This document shows positions 1 through 9,150 of a stretch of DNA of 56,442 bases, piece after piece. Below the pieces are notes generated by a model that saw only the letters and a program-made list of their open reading frames with translations, ran no database searches and was not told where the DNA came from. Source of the DNA: Candidatus Gastranaerophilales bacterium (GTDB taxonomy: Bacteria; Cyanobacteriota; Vampirovibrionia; Gastranaerophilales; Gastranaerophilaceae); the NCBI GenBank assembly GCA_944322885.1, contig CALUQH010000013.1:1-56442 (forward strand), given 5' to 3'. Each line of letters begins with the position of its first letter. The stretch's first letter is position 1. A program made the position numbers and the translations under genes.

Positions 1-74
1 GTACCCCCAAGCGAATTCGAATCGCTGTCTACACCGTGAAAGGGTGTTGTCCTAGGCCTCTAGACGATGGGGGC
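1..74 (-). tRNA. tRNA-Glu (TTC)
   Basis: The minus strand folds as a tRNA. The acceptor arm begins GCCCCCA and pairs with TGGGGGT, with the 3' end at or just past the window edge. The D-arm reads GTCTAGAGGCCTAGGAC, the anticodon loop is CTTTCAC (anticodon TTC), and the T-arm has the GATTCGAATTC core. The sequence closely resembles cyanobacterial and chloroplast trnE, which also pairs G1 with U72. The CCA end cannot be judged because the window stops there. Confidence 0.93.
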
Positions 75-196
75 TTATTTCTTTCGACAAGTTCAATTCT
101 ACATGAAGCAAAATTAAATGTCAACCATTTTTTTTATATTTTATTGCATGTAAAAAATGGAGAGTTTTTTCAGCTTTTTAGATATGGATTTACCCC

Positions 197-225
197 TTGA
201 AAGTTTTTTGTTTTTTATGTAAAAT
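197..225 (+). promoter_or_regulatory. Probable clpC promoter
   Basis: TTGAAA at 197-202 and TAAAAT at 220-225 are separated by exactly 17 bp, about 40 bp before the clpC start. AGGAG at 248-252 is the ribosome binding site. No CtsR- or CIRCE-type operator was recognised here. Confidence 0.6.
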
Positions 226-264
226 ATATATATAATTTGAGAGAGATAGGAGTAAATATTTAAA

Positions 265-2760
265 ATGTTTGAACGTTTTACCGAAAAAGCGATAAAAGTT
301 ATAATGTTAGCTCAGGAAGAAGCAAGACGTTTAGGTCATAATTTTGTGGGAACCGAACAGGTTTTACTCGGACTTATCGGAGAAGGCACAGGCGTTGCTG
401 CAAAAACTTTGAAGTCTATGGGCGTAACACTTAAAGATGCCAGAGCCGAGGTGGAAAAAATAATCGGCAGAGGCTCCGGTTTTGTTGCAGTTGAGATACC
501 TTTTACCCCGAGAGCTAAAAGAGTTCTTGAATTATCATGGGATGAAGCAAGACAGTTAGGACATAATTATATAGGCACTGAACACTTATTATTAGGTTTA
601 ATAAGAGAAGGTGAAGGAGTTGCAGCCAGAGTTTTAGAAAATTTGGGCGTTGATTTGAACAAGGTTAGAAGCAATGTAGTGAAAATGCTTGGAGAATCTA
701 AGCCGCAAACCGTATCATCCGGTAGCTCAAGTTCATCTTCCTCGTCCGGCGGGAAAACAAAAACCCCAAGTTTGGACGAATTTGGCCGTGACTTAACTCT
801 TGCCGCACAAGAACTGAGACTTGATCCGGTTGTTGGCAGAGAAAAAGAAATTGAACGCGTTATACAAATCCTTGCAAGACGTACCAAAAATAATCCTGTT
901 CTTATCGGTGAGCCGGGGGTTGGTAAAACAGCTGTTGCGGAAGGTCTTGCAACAAGAATTGTTAATGCTGAAGTCCCTGATATTCTTGACGGTAAAAAAG
1001 TTATCCAGCTTGATATGGGGTTGCTTGTTGCAGGTACTAAATACCGCGGTGAATTTGAAGAACGTTTGAAAAAAATTATGGACGAAATTCGTCAGGCAGG
1101 AAATATAATTCTTGTTATTGATGAGATGCATACCCTTATCGGTGCAGGTGCCGCAGAAGGCGCTATTGATGCTGCAAATATATTAAAACCTGCGCTGTCG
1201 AGAGGTGAAATTCAGGTTATCGGAGCAACAACACTTGATGAATACAGAAAATATGTTGAAAAAGATTCTGCTCTTGAACGTCGTTTCCAGCCCGTAATTA
1301 TTGATGAACCGACTGAGGAAGAATCTATTGAAATTATTAAGGGATTGAAACCTAAGTACGAAGAACATCATAAATTAATAATTTCTGATGAAGCTATTGT
1401 TGCTGCTGTAAAATTATCTAATAAATATATTACTGACAGATTTTTACCGGATAAAGCAATTGACGTTATTGACGAAGCTTCATCAAAAGTTCGTTTAAAA
1501 GTTTCTAATCTTTCTCCGGAAGGAAAGGAACTTGAAAAAGAACTGAGAACTCTAATAAAAGAAAAAGAAGAGGCTATTAGAAATCAGGAATTTGAAAAAG
1601 CTTCACAATTAAGAGATGACGAGGCTGATTTGAAAGAAAGAATTCGCGAAATGGCTCAAAAATATAAAGAAGAACATGAGGCTAACAAGCCGACTGTTAC
1701 AGCTGAAAATGTTGCTGAAGTTATTTCAACAATGACCGGTGTTCCTGTTACAAAATTAACAGAAGGAGAAAGTGAAAGACTTCTTAAACTTGAAGATACT
1801 CTTCATGAACGTGTAATAGGTCAGCATGATGCTGTTGTTGCGATATCAAAGGCAATCAGACGTGCAAGGGTTGGTTTGAAAAGTCCTAACAGACCTATCG
1901 GAAGCTTTATCTTCTGCGGGCCTACCGGTGTTGGTAAAACTGAACTTGCCAAGGCTCTTGCAGAAGCTGTATTCGGTTCCGAAGATAACATGATAAGAGT
2001 TGATATGTCTGAATTTATGGAAAAACATTCAACTGCAAAACTTATCGGTTCTCCTCCGGGATACGTTGGTTATGACGACGGCGGACATTTGACAGAGCTG
2101 GTTCGTAAAAAACCTTACAGCGTAATCCTGTTTGATGAAATTGAAAAGGCTCATCCGGATGTATTCAATATCATGCTTCAAATTCTGGATGACGGACGTT
2201 TGACAGATGCTAAAGGTCGTCATGTTAACTTCAAAAATACAATTATCATCATGACATCAAATGTCGGTGCAAGTATGATTACAACAACATCAAAACTCGG
2301 ATTCTCAACAAGTGACGATGAATCAAAAGATAAATACGAAAAACTTAAAGAAACAGTTACTGAAGAAATGAAAAAAGCATTCAGACCTGAATTCTTGAAC
2401 CGTATTGATGAAACGATAGTATTCTCTCACCTGTCTCAGGAAGAAATCAGACAGATTGTTGATTTGATGTTGAAAGATCTCTTCAAACGTCTGGCTGAAA
2501 GAGAATTGTCTGTTGAGGTTACAGATGAAGTTAAAGATCATCTCGCTAAAAACGGATACTCTGAAGCTTACGGTGCAAGACCTTTAAGAAGATTAATCCA
2601 GCGCAAGATAGAGGATATGCTTGCAGAGGAAATTCTTTCTGGTAAGTATGCGCCGGGTGATACGATTGTGATAAAGCTTGTTGATGATAAGATTGCTTTT
2701 GAAAAAAAGGCCAAACGGACCAAAAAAGAAAGTCAGGAAACATCAGAAGCTGTTCAATAA
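265..2760 (+). CDS. clpC: ATP-dependent Clp protease ATP-binding subunit ClpC
   Basis: ClpC is a cytoplasmic AAA+ unfoldase that feeds proteins to the ClpP peptidase. The 831-residue product has two N-terminal Clp_N repeats (about 1-140, each with a [12 protein letters not shown]-type core). A Ser-rich linker follows near 149-163. AAA domain 1 has Walker A GEPGVGKT at about 215-222. A coiled-coil/UVR-like middle region lies near 430-465, and AAA domain 2 has GPTGVGKT at about 552-559. The length matches cyanobacterial and Gram-positive ClpC and exceeds ClpA. The gene is monocistronic, with its own promoter and a strong terminator directly after the stop. Confidence 0.97.
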   Translation: MFERFTEKAIKVIMLAQEEARRLGHNFVGTEQVLLGLIGEGTGVAAKTLKSMGVTLKDARAEVEKIIGRGSGFVAVEIPFTPRAKRVLELSWDEARQLGHNYIGTEHLLLGLIREGEGVAARVLENLGVDLNKVRSNVVKMLGESKPQTVSSGSSSSSSSSGGKTKTPSLDEFGRDLTLAAQELRLDPVVGREKEIERVIQILARRTKNNPVLIGEPGVGKTAVAEGLATRIVNAEVPDILDGKKVIQLDMGLLVAGTKYRGEFEERLKKIMDEIRQAGNIILVIDEMHTLIGAGAAEGAIDAANILKPALSRGEIQVIGATTLDEYRKYVEKDSALERRFQPVIIDEPTEEESIEIIKGLKPKYEEHHKLIISDEAIVAAVKLSNKYITDRFLPDKAIDVIDEASSKVRLKVSNLSPEGKELEKELRTLIKEKEEAIRNQEFEKASQLRDDEADLKERIREMAQKYKEEHEANKPTVTAENVAEVISTMTGVPVTKLTEGESERLLKLEDTLHERVIGQHDAVVAISKAIRRARVGLKSPNRPIGSFIFCGPTGVGKTELAKALAEAVFGSEDNMIRVDMSEFMEKHSTAKLIGSPPGYVGYDDGGHLTELVRKKPYSVILFDEIEKAHPDVFNIMLQILDDGRLTDAKGRHVNFKNTIIIMTSNVGASMITTTSKLGFSTSDDESKDKYEKLKETVTEEMKKAFRPEFLNRIDETIVFSHLSQEEIRQIVDLMLKDLFKRLAERELSVEVTDEVKDHLAKNGYSEAYGARPLRRLIQRKIEDMLAEEILSGKYAPGDTIVIKLVDDKIAFEKKAKRTKKESQETSEAVQ

Positions 2761-2764
2761 TAAT

Positions 2765-2801
2765 TAAAAATTCCGCCCGATAAATAGGCGGAATTTTTTT
2801 C
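2765..2801 (+). terminator. Rho-independent terminator after clpC
   Basis: An inverted repeat (AAAAATTCCGCC ... GGCGGAATTTTT) with a short loop is followed by a run of T, just downstream of the clpC stop. Confidence 0.85.
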
Positions 2802-2848
2802 TTGCTATTTCTGATAAAATAGTTTAAAGTATTTATATTGGTTTTGTT

Positions 2849-4090
2849 ATGGCAAAGTTTCAATACAGTGCGTTAAAAAATAATAAGGAAATTATAAAAG
2901 GTGAGGTCGAAGCCGCAGATATTCGTGAGGCCCGCGAAAAAATACGTAAGCTTGGATTTCTTCCCACCAAAGTTTATATGGAATCGGCAAGTTATAATGC
3001 TGTAGATTCTGCAATTGCAGGTGCTCCTCAAAGTAATACTAAAAATATAACATTTCTGAGCATAAAAGATAAAATCAATTTTACCAGTGAGCTTGAGGTT
3101 TTATTGTCGGCTGGTATTCCAATTCTTGAAGCGCTGCATACTCTCGAAATAAATGCACCAAATGTGAAACTCAAAACAATTTGTTCTAAGTTACAGGAAC
3201 AAATTATTGGCGGCAAAACTTTTGCGCAGGCTTTAACTTCTCTTTACGGCTCTGTTTTTGGTCCTGTTTATACATCTCTTGTAAAAGCGGGTGAAGATTC
3301 CGGAGAGTTGGAGGAAACTTTAGGGCGTATGCTTTTGCTCTTGAGAAACCAGGACAATATAAAAGGAAAAATTATTCAGGCATCTATTTACCCTGCAATT
3401 TTGCTTTTGATAATGTTTTGTGTGTTATTACTGTTTGCAAAAGTGATTTTTCCAGCGTTTTACAGTGTTATTCAATTCGGCGGCGGAAGTGTTCCATTTT
3501 TGGCTCAAACGCTAATAGGTTTGTGTACTTTTGTCGGGAATTTCTGGTGGCTTATTATTATCGGATTTGGCGCCTTGTGCTATTTGTGTTCGACACTTTT
3601 TAAAAATCCTGTATTTAAAAGCCGATGGGATGAGTTTGTATTAAAAATACCTGCTGTATCAGAATTTATTCGTTATATAAATTTGTCTAATTTCATGACA
3701 GTCTTACATATCTCTTATGATGCTGGGCTGCCTGTATTGTCCGGATTAGAACTTTCCGCCAAAACTATAGGCAATTGGGTAATAAAGCGTCAGGCCGCAA
3801 ATGCATCCAGTTTAGCAAGACAGGGAAAATCGCTTTCAGAAGCGTTTCAGATTTCATCTTTAATTCCGGGTGCTTTAATGACAATGGTTGCAACCGGTGA
3901 AAAATCCGGAACTCTCGGTAAAATGATTAAAGATGCTGCTGATGTTATTGATAAGAAAGTCGATATGGCATTGGAAGCTATGCTGAAACTTTTTGAACCG
4001 GCAATTATTGTAATAATGGGCGGTTTTGTTCTGTTTATTGCAATGGCGTTCTATCAGCTTTATGTCGGAATGTTAGGAACCCTTTTTTAA
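2849..4090 (+). CDS. Type IV pilus / type II secretion inner-membrane platform protein (GspF/PilC)
   Basis: This 413-residue product is the polytopic platform of a type IV pilus or type II secretion machine, on which the ATPase acts to assemble pilins. The N-terminus (FQYSALKNNKEIIKGEVEA) is typical of the family. Two T2SSF domains lie at about 70-195 and 270-400, each followed by hydrophobic helices, with transmembrane segments near 178-200, 220-245 and 385-408. It is the only pilus-assembly component in the window and is a plausible partner of the five prepilin-like proteins encoded elsewhere here. The stop overlaps the convergent TPR gene by 4 bp. Whether it belongs to a secretion or a pilus system cannot be told from sequence alone. 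Confidence 0.9.
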   Translation: MAKFQYSALKNNKEIIKGEVEAADIREAREKIRKLGFLPTKVYMESASYNAVDSAIAGAPQSNTKNITFLSIKDKINFTSELEVLLSAGIPILEALHTLEINAPNVKLKTICSKLQEQIIGGKTFAQALTSLYGSVFGPVYTSLVKAGEDSGELEETLGRMLLLLRNQDNIKGKIIQASIYPAILLLIMFCVLLLFAKVIFPAFYSVIQFGGGSVPFLAQTLIGLCTFVGNFWWLIIIGFGALCYLCSTLFKNPVFKSRWDEFVLKIPAVSEFIRYINLSNFMTVLHISYDAGLPVLSGLELSAKTIGNWVIKRQAANASSLARQGKSLSEAFQISSLIPGALMTMVATGEKSGTLGKMIKDAADVIDKKVDMALEAMLKLFEPAIIVIMGGFVLFIAMAFYQLYVGMLGTLF

Positions 4091-5487
4091 TCCCTGTTAA
4101 ACCACTTCATAATTTTGTCAATAAACCCTTCTTCTTCCTGCATTTCGGTGTTGTTAAGCTTTTCCAGTTTATGCTGAATTTTGGAATAATCAGGATTTCC
4201 TTTGCCGATTTCTAAATATTTTTCGTAGCATTCAACAGCTGCAGGTTTATTGCGGAGTTTTTCATAGGCTTCCCCGAGTTTTCTGACTGTTGTAGAGTTT
4301 CTTTTATCAAGATGGTAAAGCTTTAAAAGATAATCAGCCTGAGCCTTATAGTCGCCTATGCTTTCCCTGAATTCAGCAAGTTTTTGCAACGATTTTTTAT
4401 CTGTTTCATCAAGTTTTGAGATTCTTTCATAAAATTCCATTGCATGGTTTCTGTCGCCTGATTCTTCTAAGAGCATGGCAAGTGTATTTAACAAATCAAG
4501 ATTATCATTTTTTATCTGGTAAGCATTAAGGTATTCATTTATTGCAATATCTTTGTTGCCTCTGACAAGATTGTATTTGCCCCAGTTAAGATGTGCATTA
4601 AAGTCATCATCCTTTTCTTCATAAATAAGTGCGCGCATCTGATAAGTAAGCGGTGAATTTTTTTCAAATTCATCAAACTTATTCACATATTCAAGAGCTT
4701 TGTCAAATTCTTTATTTATATAATAATATTGTGCTTTTAGCGAATGGAATTGAGCAATATGATTGTATTCATCTTCCATTTTTTGAAGTTTTTCAAAAGC
4801 TTCGTCTTTTTTGTCCATATCAAGCAGACATTTTACTTTTGTAAGCTCATCTGATGTAACTTCGATAGCTTTTTCAGGATTTCCGTTTTTAATGTAAAAA
4901 TCTGCAAGAAGTTCTTTTATATCTGTAGAGTCGAATCCGTTTTTTATCGCTCTTTCAAGTACTTCAACGGCACTTGCAGCGGCACTTTCTTTTACGTAAA
5001 GTTTTGAAAGCCTTATATAAGCTTCCTGCGGGGCGTCTTCATAATCAAGAACTTTTAAATATTCATCAATTGCCTTTAAATTATTCCCTTCCTGCTCATA
5101 GAGTGTTGCAAGAACAAAGCGGGCCGAGAGCATTTCTTTATCTTCCTGAGCAACATTAATTGCTTTTTTGTAATCATTTATCGCATGTTCAAGTTTGTGT
5201 TCTACAGAATGCATATTCCCTCTGTAAATGTAATATTTATATTTGTCTGTTGTGACATAAATATCCATGAGCTGTTCATAAGCGAGAATATTTGTTGCAT
5301 CAAATTCAAGGATTTTAGAGTAGTACTCGGCAGCCTGATCTTTGTTATCAAGAAGCATAGAAATATGCCCGAGTCTTTCTAAAAGGCTCAAATCTTTCGG
5401 ATTTCTGTTATAAAGTTTTTGATATTCTTCAAAAGCTTGTGTATATTGTTCATTCTCTTCAAACTGTTCTGCTGTCTGTAAACTCAT
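4087..5487 (-). CDS. Tetratricopeptide-repeat protein
   Basis: The 466-residue protein is built almost entirely of TPR-like helical pairs (for example AYEQLMDIYV, AIDEYLKVLDY, AAVECYEKYLEIGKGNPDY). It has no signal peptide and ends in a short charged tail (EEEGFIDKIMKWFNRD). TPR superhelices mediate protein-protein contacts, and no specific partner is evident. It is convergent with the GspF-like gene and could act with the pilus machinery, but that is only a neighbourhood inference. Confidence 0.85.
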   Translation of the reverse strand: MSLQTAEQFEENEQYTQAFEEYQKLYNRNPKDLSLLERLGHISMLLDNKDQAAEYYSKILEFDATNILAYEQLMDIYVTTDKYKYYIYRGNMHSVEHKLEHAINDYKKAINVAQEDKEMLSARFVLATLYEQEGNNLKAIDEYLKVLDYEDAPQEAYIRLSKLYVKESAAASAVEVLERAIKNGFDSTDIKELLADFYIKNGNPEKAIEVTSDELTKVKCLLDMDKKDEAFEKLQKMEDEYNHIAQFHSLKAQYYYINKEFDKALEYVNKFDEFEKNSPLTYQMRALIYEEKDDDFNAHLNWGKYNLVRGNKDIAINEYLNAYQIKNDNLDLLNTLAMLLEESGDRNHAMEFYERISKLDETDKKSLQKLAEFRESIGDYKAQADYLLKLYHLDKRNSTTVRKLGEAYEKLRNKPAAVECYEKYLEIGKGNPDYSKIQHKLEKLNNTEMQEEEGFIDKIMKWFNRD

Positions 5488-5542
5488 TTTTACTCCTTTT
5501 TTTTATAATTATATATTAAAAATGGTTAATTATATAGGTAAA

Positions 5543-6088
5543 TCAGTTAAATTTGTTCTGTGCTTTTTCTATTCCGTTATCAAGATAAAATTCAACAGCT
5601 TCGATAGATTTTTTCAGGACATTTTTTAAATCGGTCAGCTGTTCTTTGGGAAAATTCTGGAGAACGTAGTTTTCTGACGGAATATTGGGCTGCGGGCCTA
5701 TACCTATTTTCAGTCTGTCAAACTCTTTTGTCCCCGTATGTTTTATAATTGATTTTATCCCGTTATGTCCTCCGTCAGAACCGTTTGCCCTGAACCTTAT
5801 CCGTCCTAAATCGAGTGCAATGTCATCATATATAATCAGAACATCTTTAATATCAATTTTGTAATAATCCATTACCGCACGAACGGCTTCGCCCGACAAA
5901 TTCATAAAAGTTGTCGGTTTGATAAGAATATTGTCACCCATTCTCGCAATAAAGCATTTAAGTTTTTTGTCCTCTTTGAACGTTATGTTGCTGCCCATAG
6001 CCCACTTATCAAGAACCATAAATCCTGCATTGTGTCTTGTAAAACAATATTTATCGCCTACGTTGCCGAGTCCTGTGATTAACTTCAT
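5543..6088 (-). CDS. pth: Peptidyl-tRNA hydrolase
   Basis: Pth cleaves peptidyl-tRNA released from stalled ribosomes. The 181-residue length is normal. Family landmarks are the TRHNAGF block with catalytic His19, FMNLSGEAV, IIYDDIAL and GGHNGIKSI. One departure is GLGNVG near the N-terminus, where most family members have GLGNPG; the catalytic residues are intact. A start directly at MKLITGLGN fits the family. Confidence 0.96.
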   Translation of the reverse strand: MKLITGLGNVGDKYCFTRHNAGFMVLDKWAMGSNITFKEDKKLKCFIARMGDNILIKPTTFMNLSGEAVRAVMDYYKIDIKDVLIIYDDIALDLGRIRFRANGSDGGHNGIKSIIKHTGTKEFDRLKIGIGPQPNIPSENYVLQNFPKEQLTDLKNVLKKSIEAVEFYLDNGIEKAQNKFN

Positions 6089-6323
6089 TTTTTATCCTTT
6101 TTACCGTTTGTTTGTGATATTTAAAAAAATTTTGTCAGTCGCTGCGCTTATGGTTTTATTTTATCAGCTGCTGTAATTAAATTCAAACGCTTGTTCCCGT
6201 CTTTCCCTTTATATTTCTTATTTTAACTTAAATAAATATTGCCGTCTTGATTTACCATACTTTCGCTTAACAAAAAGATAAATAACTTTTATGTTGATAA
6301 TGCTTAAAGATGAGGATAAAATT

Positions 6324-6887
6324 ATGAAAAATAAACAAATCATTCAGGAAAAAAGTTCAGAGAAAGTTGCAAAGTTTTTGGAAAAAAATTCTTTGCATAA
6401 AAAAGATTTTGCGGAAATGATAGGTGTTACTCTTTCTTATGTATATAATCTTATAGATAACACTATACCGTTTTCGACCCGTACTACAACTTTAGAGCGT
6501 ATTGCCACAGTAATGGAGATTGAACCTGAGGAGTTTGAAGAATATAAAATTCCTCAGGAACCAATTTTGATTGATGATTCTGTTGAATTTTTCAGAAGTG
6601 TAATGAAAGAAAAAGGAATGTCTGTTGTGAATTTTCTTAAAGCTTTTCCTCGCAAAAAACGTCTTGATATTGTTGATATGTTAAGAGGTACTCTGCCAAT
6701 ACCAATTGATTTCAAAGAATTGACTATGATTGCACAGGTTTTGGATTTGTCAAAGGACGATATTTATTCAATGTGGGAAAAACGCATGAAACAGGTTTTG
6801 GAAACTAACGGCATGAATATATATTCAAATGCGGCTTTAGTAAATTCAATGTTTGATTGCGCAAAGAAATTTATTCATCTGAAATAA
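6324..6887 (+). CDS. Helix-turn-helix (XRE-like) protein
   Basis: The product of about 187 residues contains two XRE/Cro-like segments. The first has KDFAEMIGVTLSYVYNLI, typical of HTH recognition helices, and the second is a more diverged copy centred on VVNFLKAFPRKKRLDIVDML. An upstream in-frame ATG exists at 6291. The ATG at 6324 is preferred because GAGG sits about 7-9 nt before it and the family-like sequence begins after it. It is probably a transcriptional regulator; its targets are unknown. It converges on the frameshifted TPR gene. Confidence 0.7.
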   Translation: MKNKQIIQEKSSEKVAKFLEKNSLHKKDFAEMIGVTLSYVYNLIDNTIPFSTRTTTLERIATVMEIEPEEFEEYKIPQEPILIDDSVEFFRSVMKEKGMSVVNFLKAFPRKKRLDIVDMLRGTLPIPIDFKELTMIAQVLDLSKDDIYSMWEKRMKQVLETNGMNIYSNAALVNSMFDCAKKFIHLK

Positions 6888-7792
6888 GTTTATTGGTGAG
6901 ACTGTTAACTTTATTCACACCTTCAATAAAATTTGCTTTTTGAAAATACATTTTTGCATCTAATAAATATGTGTTTGCGGTTTCTTTGTCATCTTTAAAC
7001 ATATGTAAAATACCTAAATACATATTTATTTGCGCATTTTGCATGTAATCAAAATGTTTTGGGTTATAATATTTTTTTATAATTGATATACCTTTATCAT
7101 ATTCTTTTTTATGAACTGACAGATTGAAATAATTATATAAAGTTGCAGCTATATGAGAATTTGAGCATTTATTTACAGAGCAAAAATTTAAAATTTCATT
7201 ATAAGTTTTTTCTGATAATTCACACTCTTGTTTATTAAAATACCAAATTCCTAGATTTAAATAATTTTCAGATGCATATATCGGGATATTATGTTTTTTT
7301 TGATAGGCTATAACACTATCTAAATTTTCTTTAGCATCTGTAAAATTTTTTATCATTATTTGATTATAAGCTAATTCAGAGATTGCGGTATATTTTAGTT
7401 TATAGTCATTTAAATACGGGATTATTTGTTTATAGGTATTGATTGCATTATTGTATTTATATTGTTTAGAATATAAATCTGCCAGAGTAAGCTTTAAAAG
7501 TTGATTAGCATCAGGCTTATGATTAAATAAAGCTTGCCTTTTTTATTGCATTGTTTAGTAATATTTCTGCCCTTTGCAATTGCCCTGAGTCAATATAAGA
7601 ATTTGCTAAAAATACAACAGAAGCTTCATTTAACATTAGGGTCATCCGTACATTTTTAGAATAATAATATGCCGCAGATTTATAATCCCCAATATTTTTG
7701 GCATGTTCTGCCCTGACAAAATAATAAAAATAGAGAATACTATATAACAGAACTGGAATTAATATAAGACAATAATAAATATTTTTTTTCAT
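6871..7792 (-). pseudogene. TPR-like membrane-anchored protein, broken by one frameshift
   Basis: The N-terminal part (7523-7792, 89 residues) has a signal-anchor helix (LILIPVLLYSILYFYYFV) and a TPR-like start. The remainder runs on in another frame from just after the A6 run (T6 on the + strand at 7539-7544) to 6871, with no stop between them. Removing one A rejoins the frames (NNAIK then RQALFNHKPDANQ), giving one TPR protein of roughly 300 residues. The region downstream of the break still reads as clean coding sequence, so the lesion is recent, a sequencing error, or bypassed by slippage. The shift needed is +1 (or -2), not the -1 of a dnaX-type site. Function unknown. Confidence 0.7.
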
Positions 7793-7825
7793 TGATTATA
7801 ATTATAACATAATTTTGTTTAGATA

Positions 7826-7860
7826 AAAATAAAAGAGGACACAATGTCCTCTTTTATTTT
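7826..7860 (-). terminator. Distal terminator after the tRNA-Lys fragment
   Basis: A 16-bp perfect stem (AAAATAAAAGAGGACA / TGTCCTCTTTTATTTT) with a 3-nt loop. It is symmetrical, so it may act on both strands. Its outer arms match those of the terminator at 8009-8044, which suggests a duplicated tRNA 3' end plus terminator unit. Confidence 0.75.
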
Positions 7861-8008
7861 GTGCTTGGCGCGATTGTCTTGACCTGCTCGCGTTAAACGT
7901 AACTACGGTTGAGTGTTACAAGAATTTCATTCTTTACACACTCAAGCCTTCGCACTCTGCTCGCAGGTCGCTCGAACGCAATATACATTCTTATCTTAGC
8001 TAAACAGC
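7861..8008 (-). other. Structured non-coding element beside tRNA-Lys, with a duplicated tRNA 3' end
   Basis: Positions 7851-7875 repeat 8035-8060 with one mismatch, covering the terminator arm and the tRNA-Lys 3' end up to the T-loop. The interval has no open reading frame and is GC-richer than its surroundings. It contains two nested inverted repeats, GACCTGC/GCAGGTC and GGTTGAGTGT/ACACTCAAGCC, which would form a long two-part stem. Similar arrangements flank tRNA-Leu and tRNA-Pro. It could be a small inserted element with a target duplication, or a structured RNA. Confidence 0.5.
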
Positions 8009-8044
8009 AAAATAAAAGGAAGGATAAACCCTTCCTTTTATTTT
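8009..8044 (-). terminator. Terminator directly after tRNA-Lys
   Basis: A 15-bp stem (AAAATAAAAGGAAGG / CCTTCCTTTTATTTT) with a 6-nt loop, starting right at the tRNA 3' end and T-rich on the minus strand. Confidence 0.8.
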
Positions 8045-8116
8045 GCGCTTGGCGCGATTCGAACGCGCGACCTATCCCTTAAAAGGGGAGTGCTCTACCT
8101 GCTGAGCTACAAGCGC
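8044..8116 (-). tRNA. tRNA-Lys (TTT)
   Basis: The minus strand gives a 73-nt cloverleaf: acceptor GCGCTTG/CAAGCGC with discriminator A, D-arm AGCTCAGCAGGTAGAGC, anticodon loop CTTTTAA (anticodon TTT), and T-arm GCGCG-TTCGAAT-CGCGC. CCA is not encoded. Confidence 0.97.
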
Positions 8117-8226
8117 GAATATCAATGCTATTCATTTTCGCCAGTAAAATTATTCTAACAAGAACAATTTTTGTTGTCAACAGGTTTATTTTATATTTAT
8201 TTTTTATTGTATTATTGAAATAATAT

Positions 8227-9150
8227 ATGATAAAATTAGCTGTGATGAATCAAATAGATTGTAAAAGTAAATATTATGATTTTTTAAACGAAAATATAGA
8301 AACTCTTATGGCGTTTGAAAAGTATAGGAAGAAATTACTTTTTAGGACAATTTCTAAATCTGTTTTGTTCTTTTTATGCGCATTGTTTATTTTATATGTG
8401 CTATCTTTGTTAATATTAAATAATGGTTATAATCCTGTATTATTTCCGCTGCTGCTGTTTGGATTGTATGTTTGTTTATTAAAGTCCATGAGTGTTATAA
8501 TTTTGACCGACAGAGAATATCAGCAAAAGTTTAACGAAGAAGTTTTAACTCTGATTTTACACCCTGTTGCAAATTTTAAAAATTGGCCTAAAAATCAAAA
8601 TACTGCGGCGATTCTTGATTCTCAACTTTTTTCTAATTTTGATACACAGGAAGATGCTTCTTGTATTTTTGGATATTATGGAAGTAAAAGTGTTACAATT
8701 TCTGATACCCGTCTTACATTGCCTGTAAGAGCTTCTGAGAAACCGGATTTATTTAAAGGAATTATCATTCAGGCTGAAGTTGAAAAAAATATTAAAAATC
8801 ATGTCATATTAATTTCGAAAAACGAGAAAAAGAATAATAAATATAATTGTTATAAAACCCATATTAAGGAAATTGATGAAAATTTATATACTTTTATAAA
8901 AAATGATTCTAATTTACAATTTATTTCTGATGAATTATGGCAAATTTTAAAGAAGTTTTCAGAAGTTTATTCCGCAAAGAGTTTAAGTTTTTCTTATAAA
9001 AATAATACTTTAGTTGTTGCAATGCGTCAAAGAAAAGCTATGCCATTCGGTTATCTGTTCAGGTCAATTATTAATCTAAAAAATTACGATGAATTTATTG
9101 AAAAGTTCATCGTAATTTATGAGTTGATTGATTTTATTAATAAAAATTAA
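8227..9150 (+). CDS. DUF3137-like membrane protein
   Basis: The 307-residue protein has two N-terminal transmembrane helices (about 43-65 and 70-93) and a cytoplasmic-looking C-terminal part. The pattern IFGYYGSKSVTISDTRL followed by FKGIIIQAEV resembles DUF3137 (galanin-like) proteins, whose function is unknown. No clear ribosome binding site precedes the ATG. Its 3' end overlaps the convergent GT5-like gene by 4 bp. The family call comes from recalled motif similarity. Confidence 0.6.
   Translation: MIKLAVMNQIDCKSKYYDFLNENIETLMAFEKYRKKLLFRTISKSVLFFLCALFILYVLSLLILNNGYNPVLFPLLLFGLYVCLLKSMSVIILTDREYQQKFNEEVLTLILHPVANFKNWPKNQNTAAILDSQLFSNFDTQEDASCIFGYYGSKSVTISDTRLTLPVRASEKPDLFKGIIIQAEVEKNIKNHVILISKNEKKNNKYNCYKTHIKEIDENLYTFIKNDSNLQFISDELWQILKKFSEVYSAKSLSFSYKNNTLVVAMRQRKAMPFGYLFRSIINLKNYDEFIEKFIVIYELIDFINKN

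Noticed and set aside
7539-7544. Programmed -1 frameshift at A-AAA-AAG
   Set aside because: The heptamer resembles the dnaX site, but a -1 shift leads to an early stop; the coding continuation needs +1.
7861-8044. Second tRNA gene beside tRNA-Lys
   Set aside because: Only the 3' end is duplicated; the rest does not fold as a cloverleaf and has no anticodon arm.
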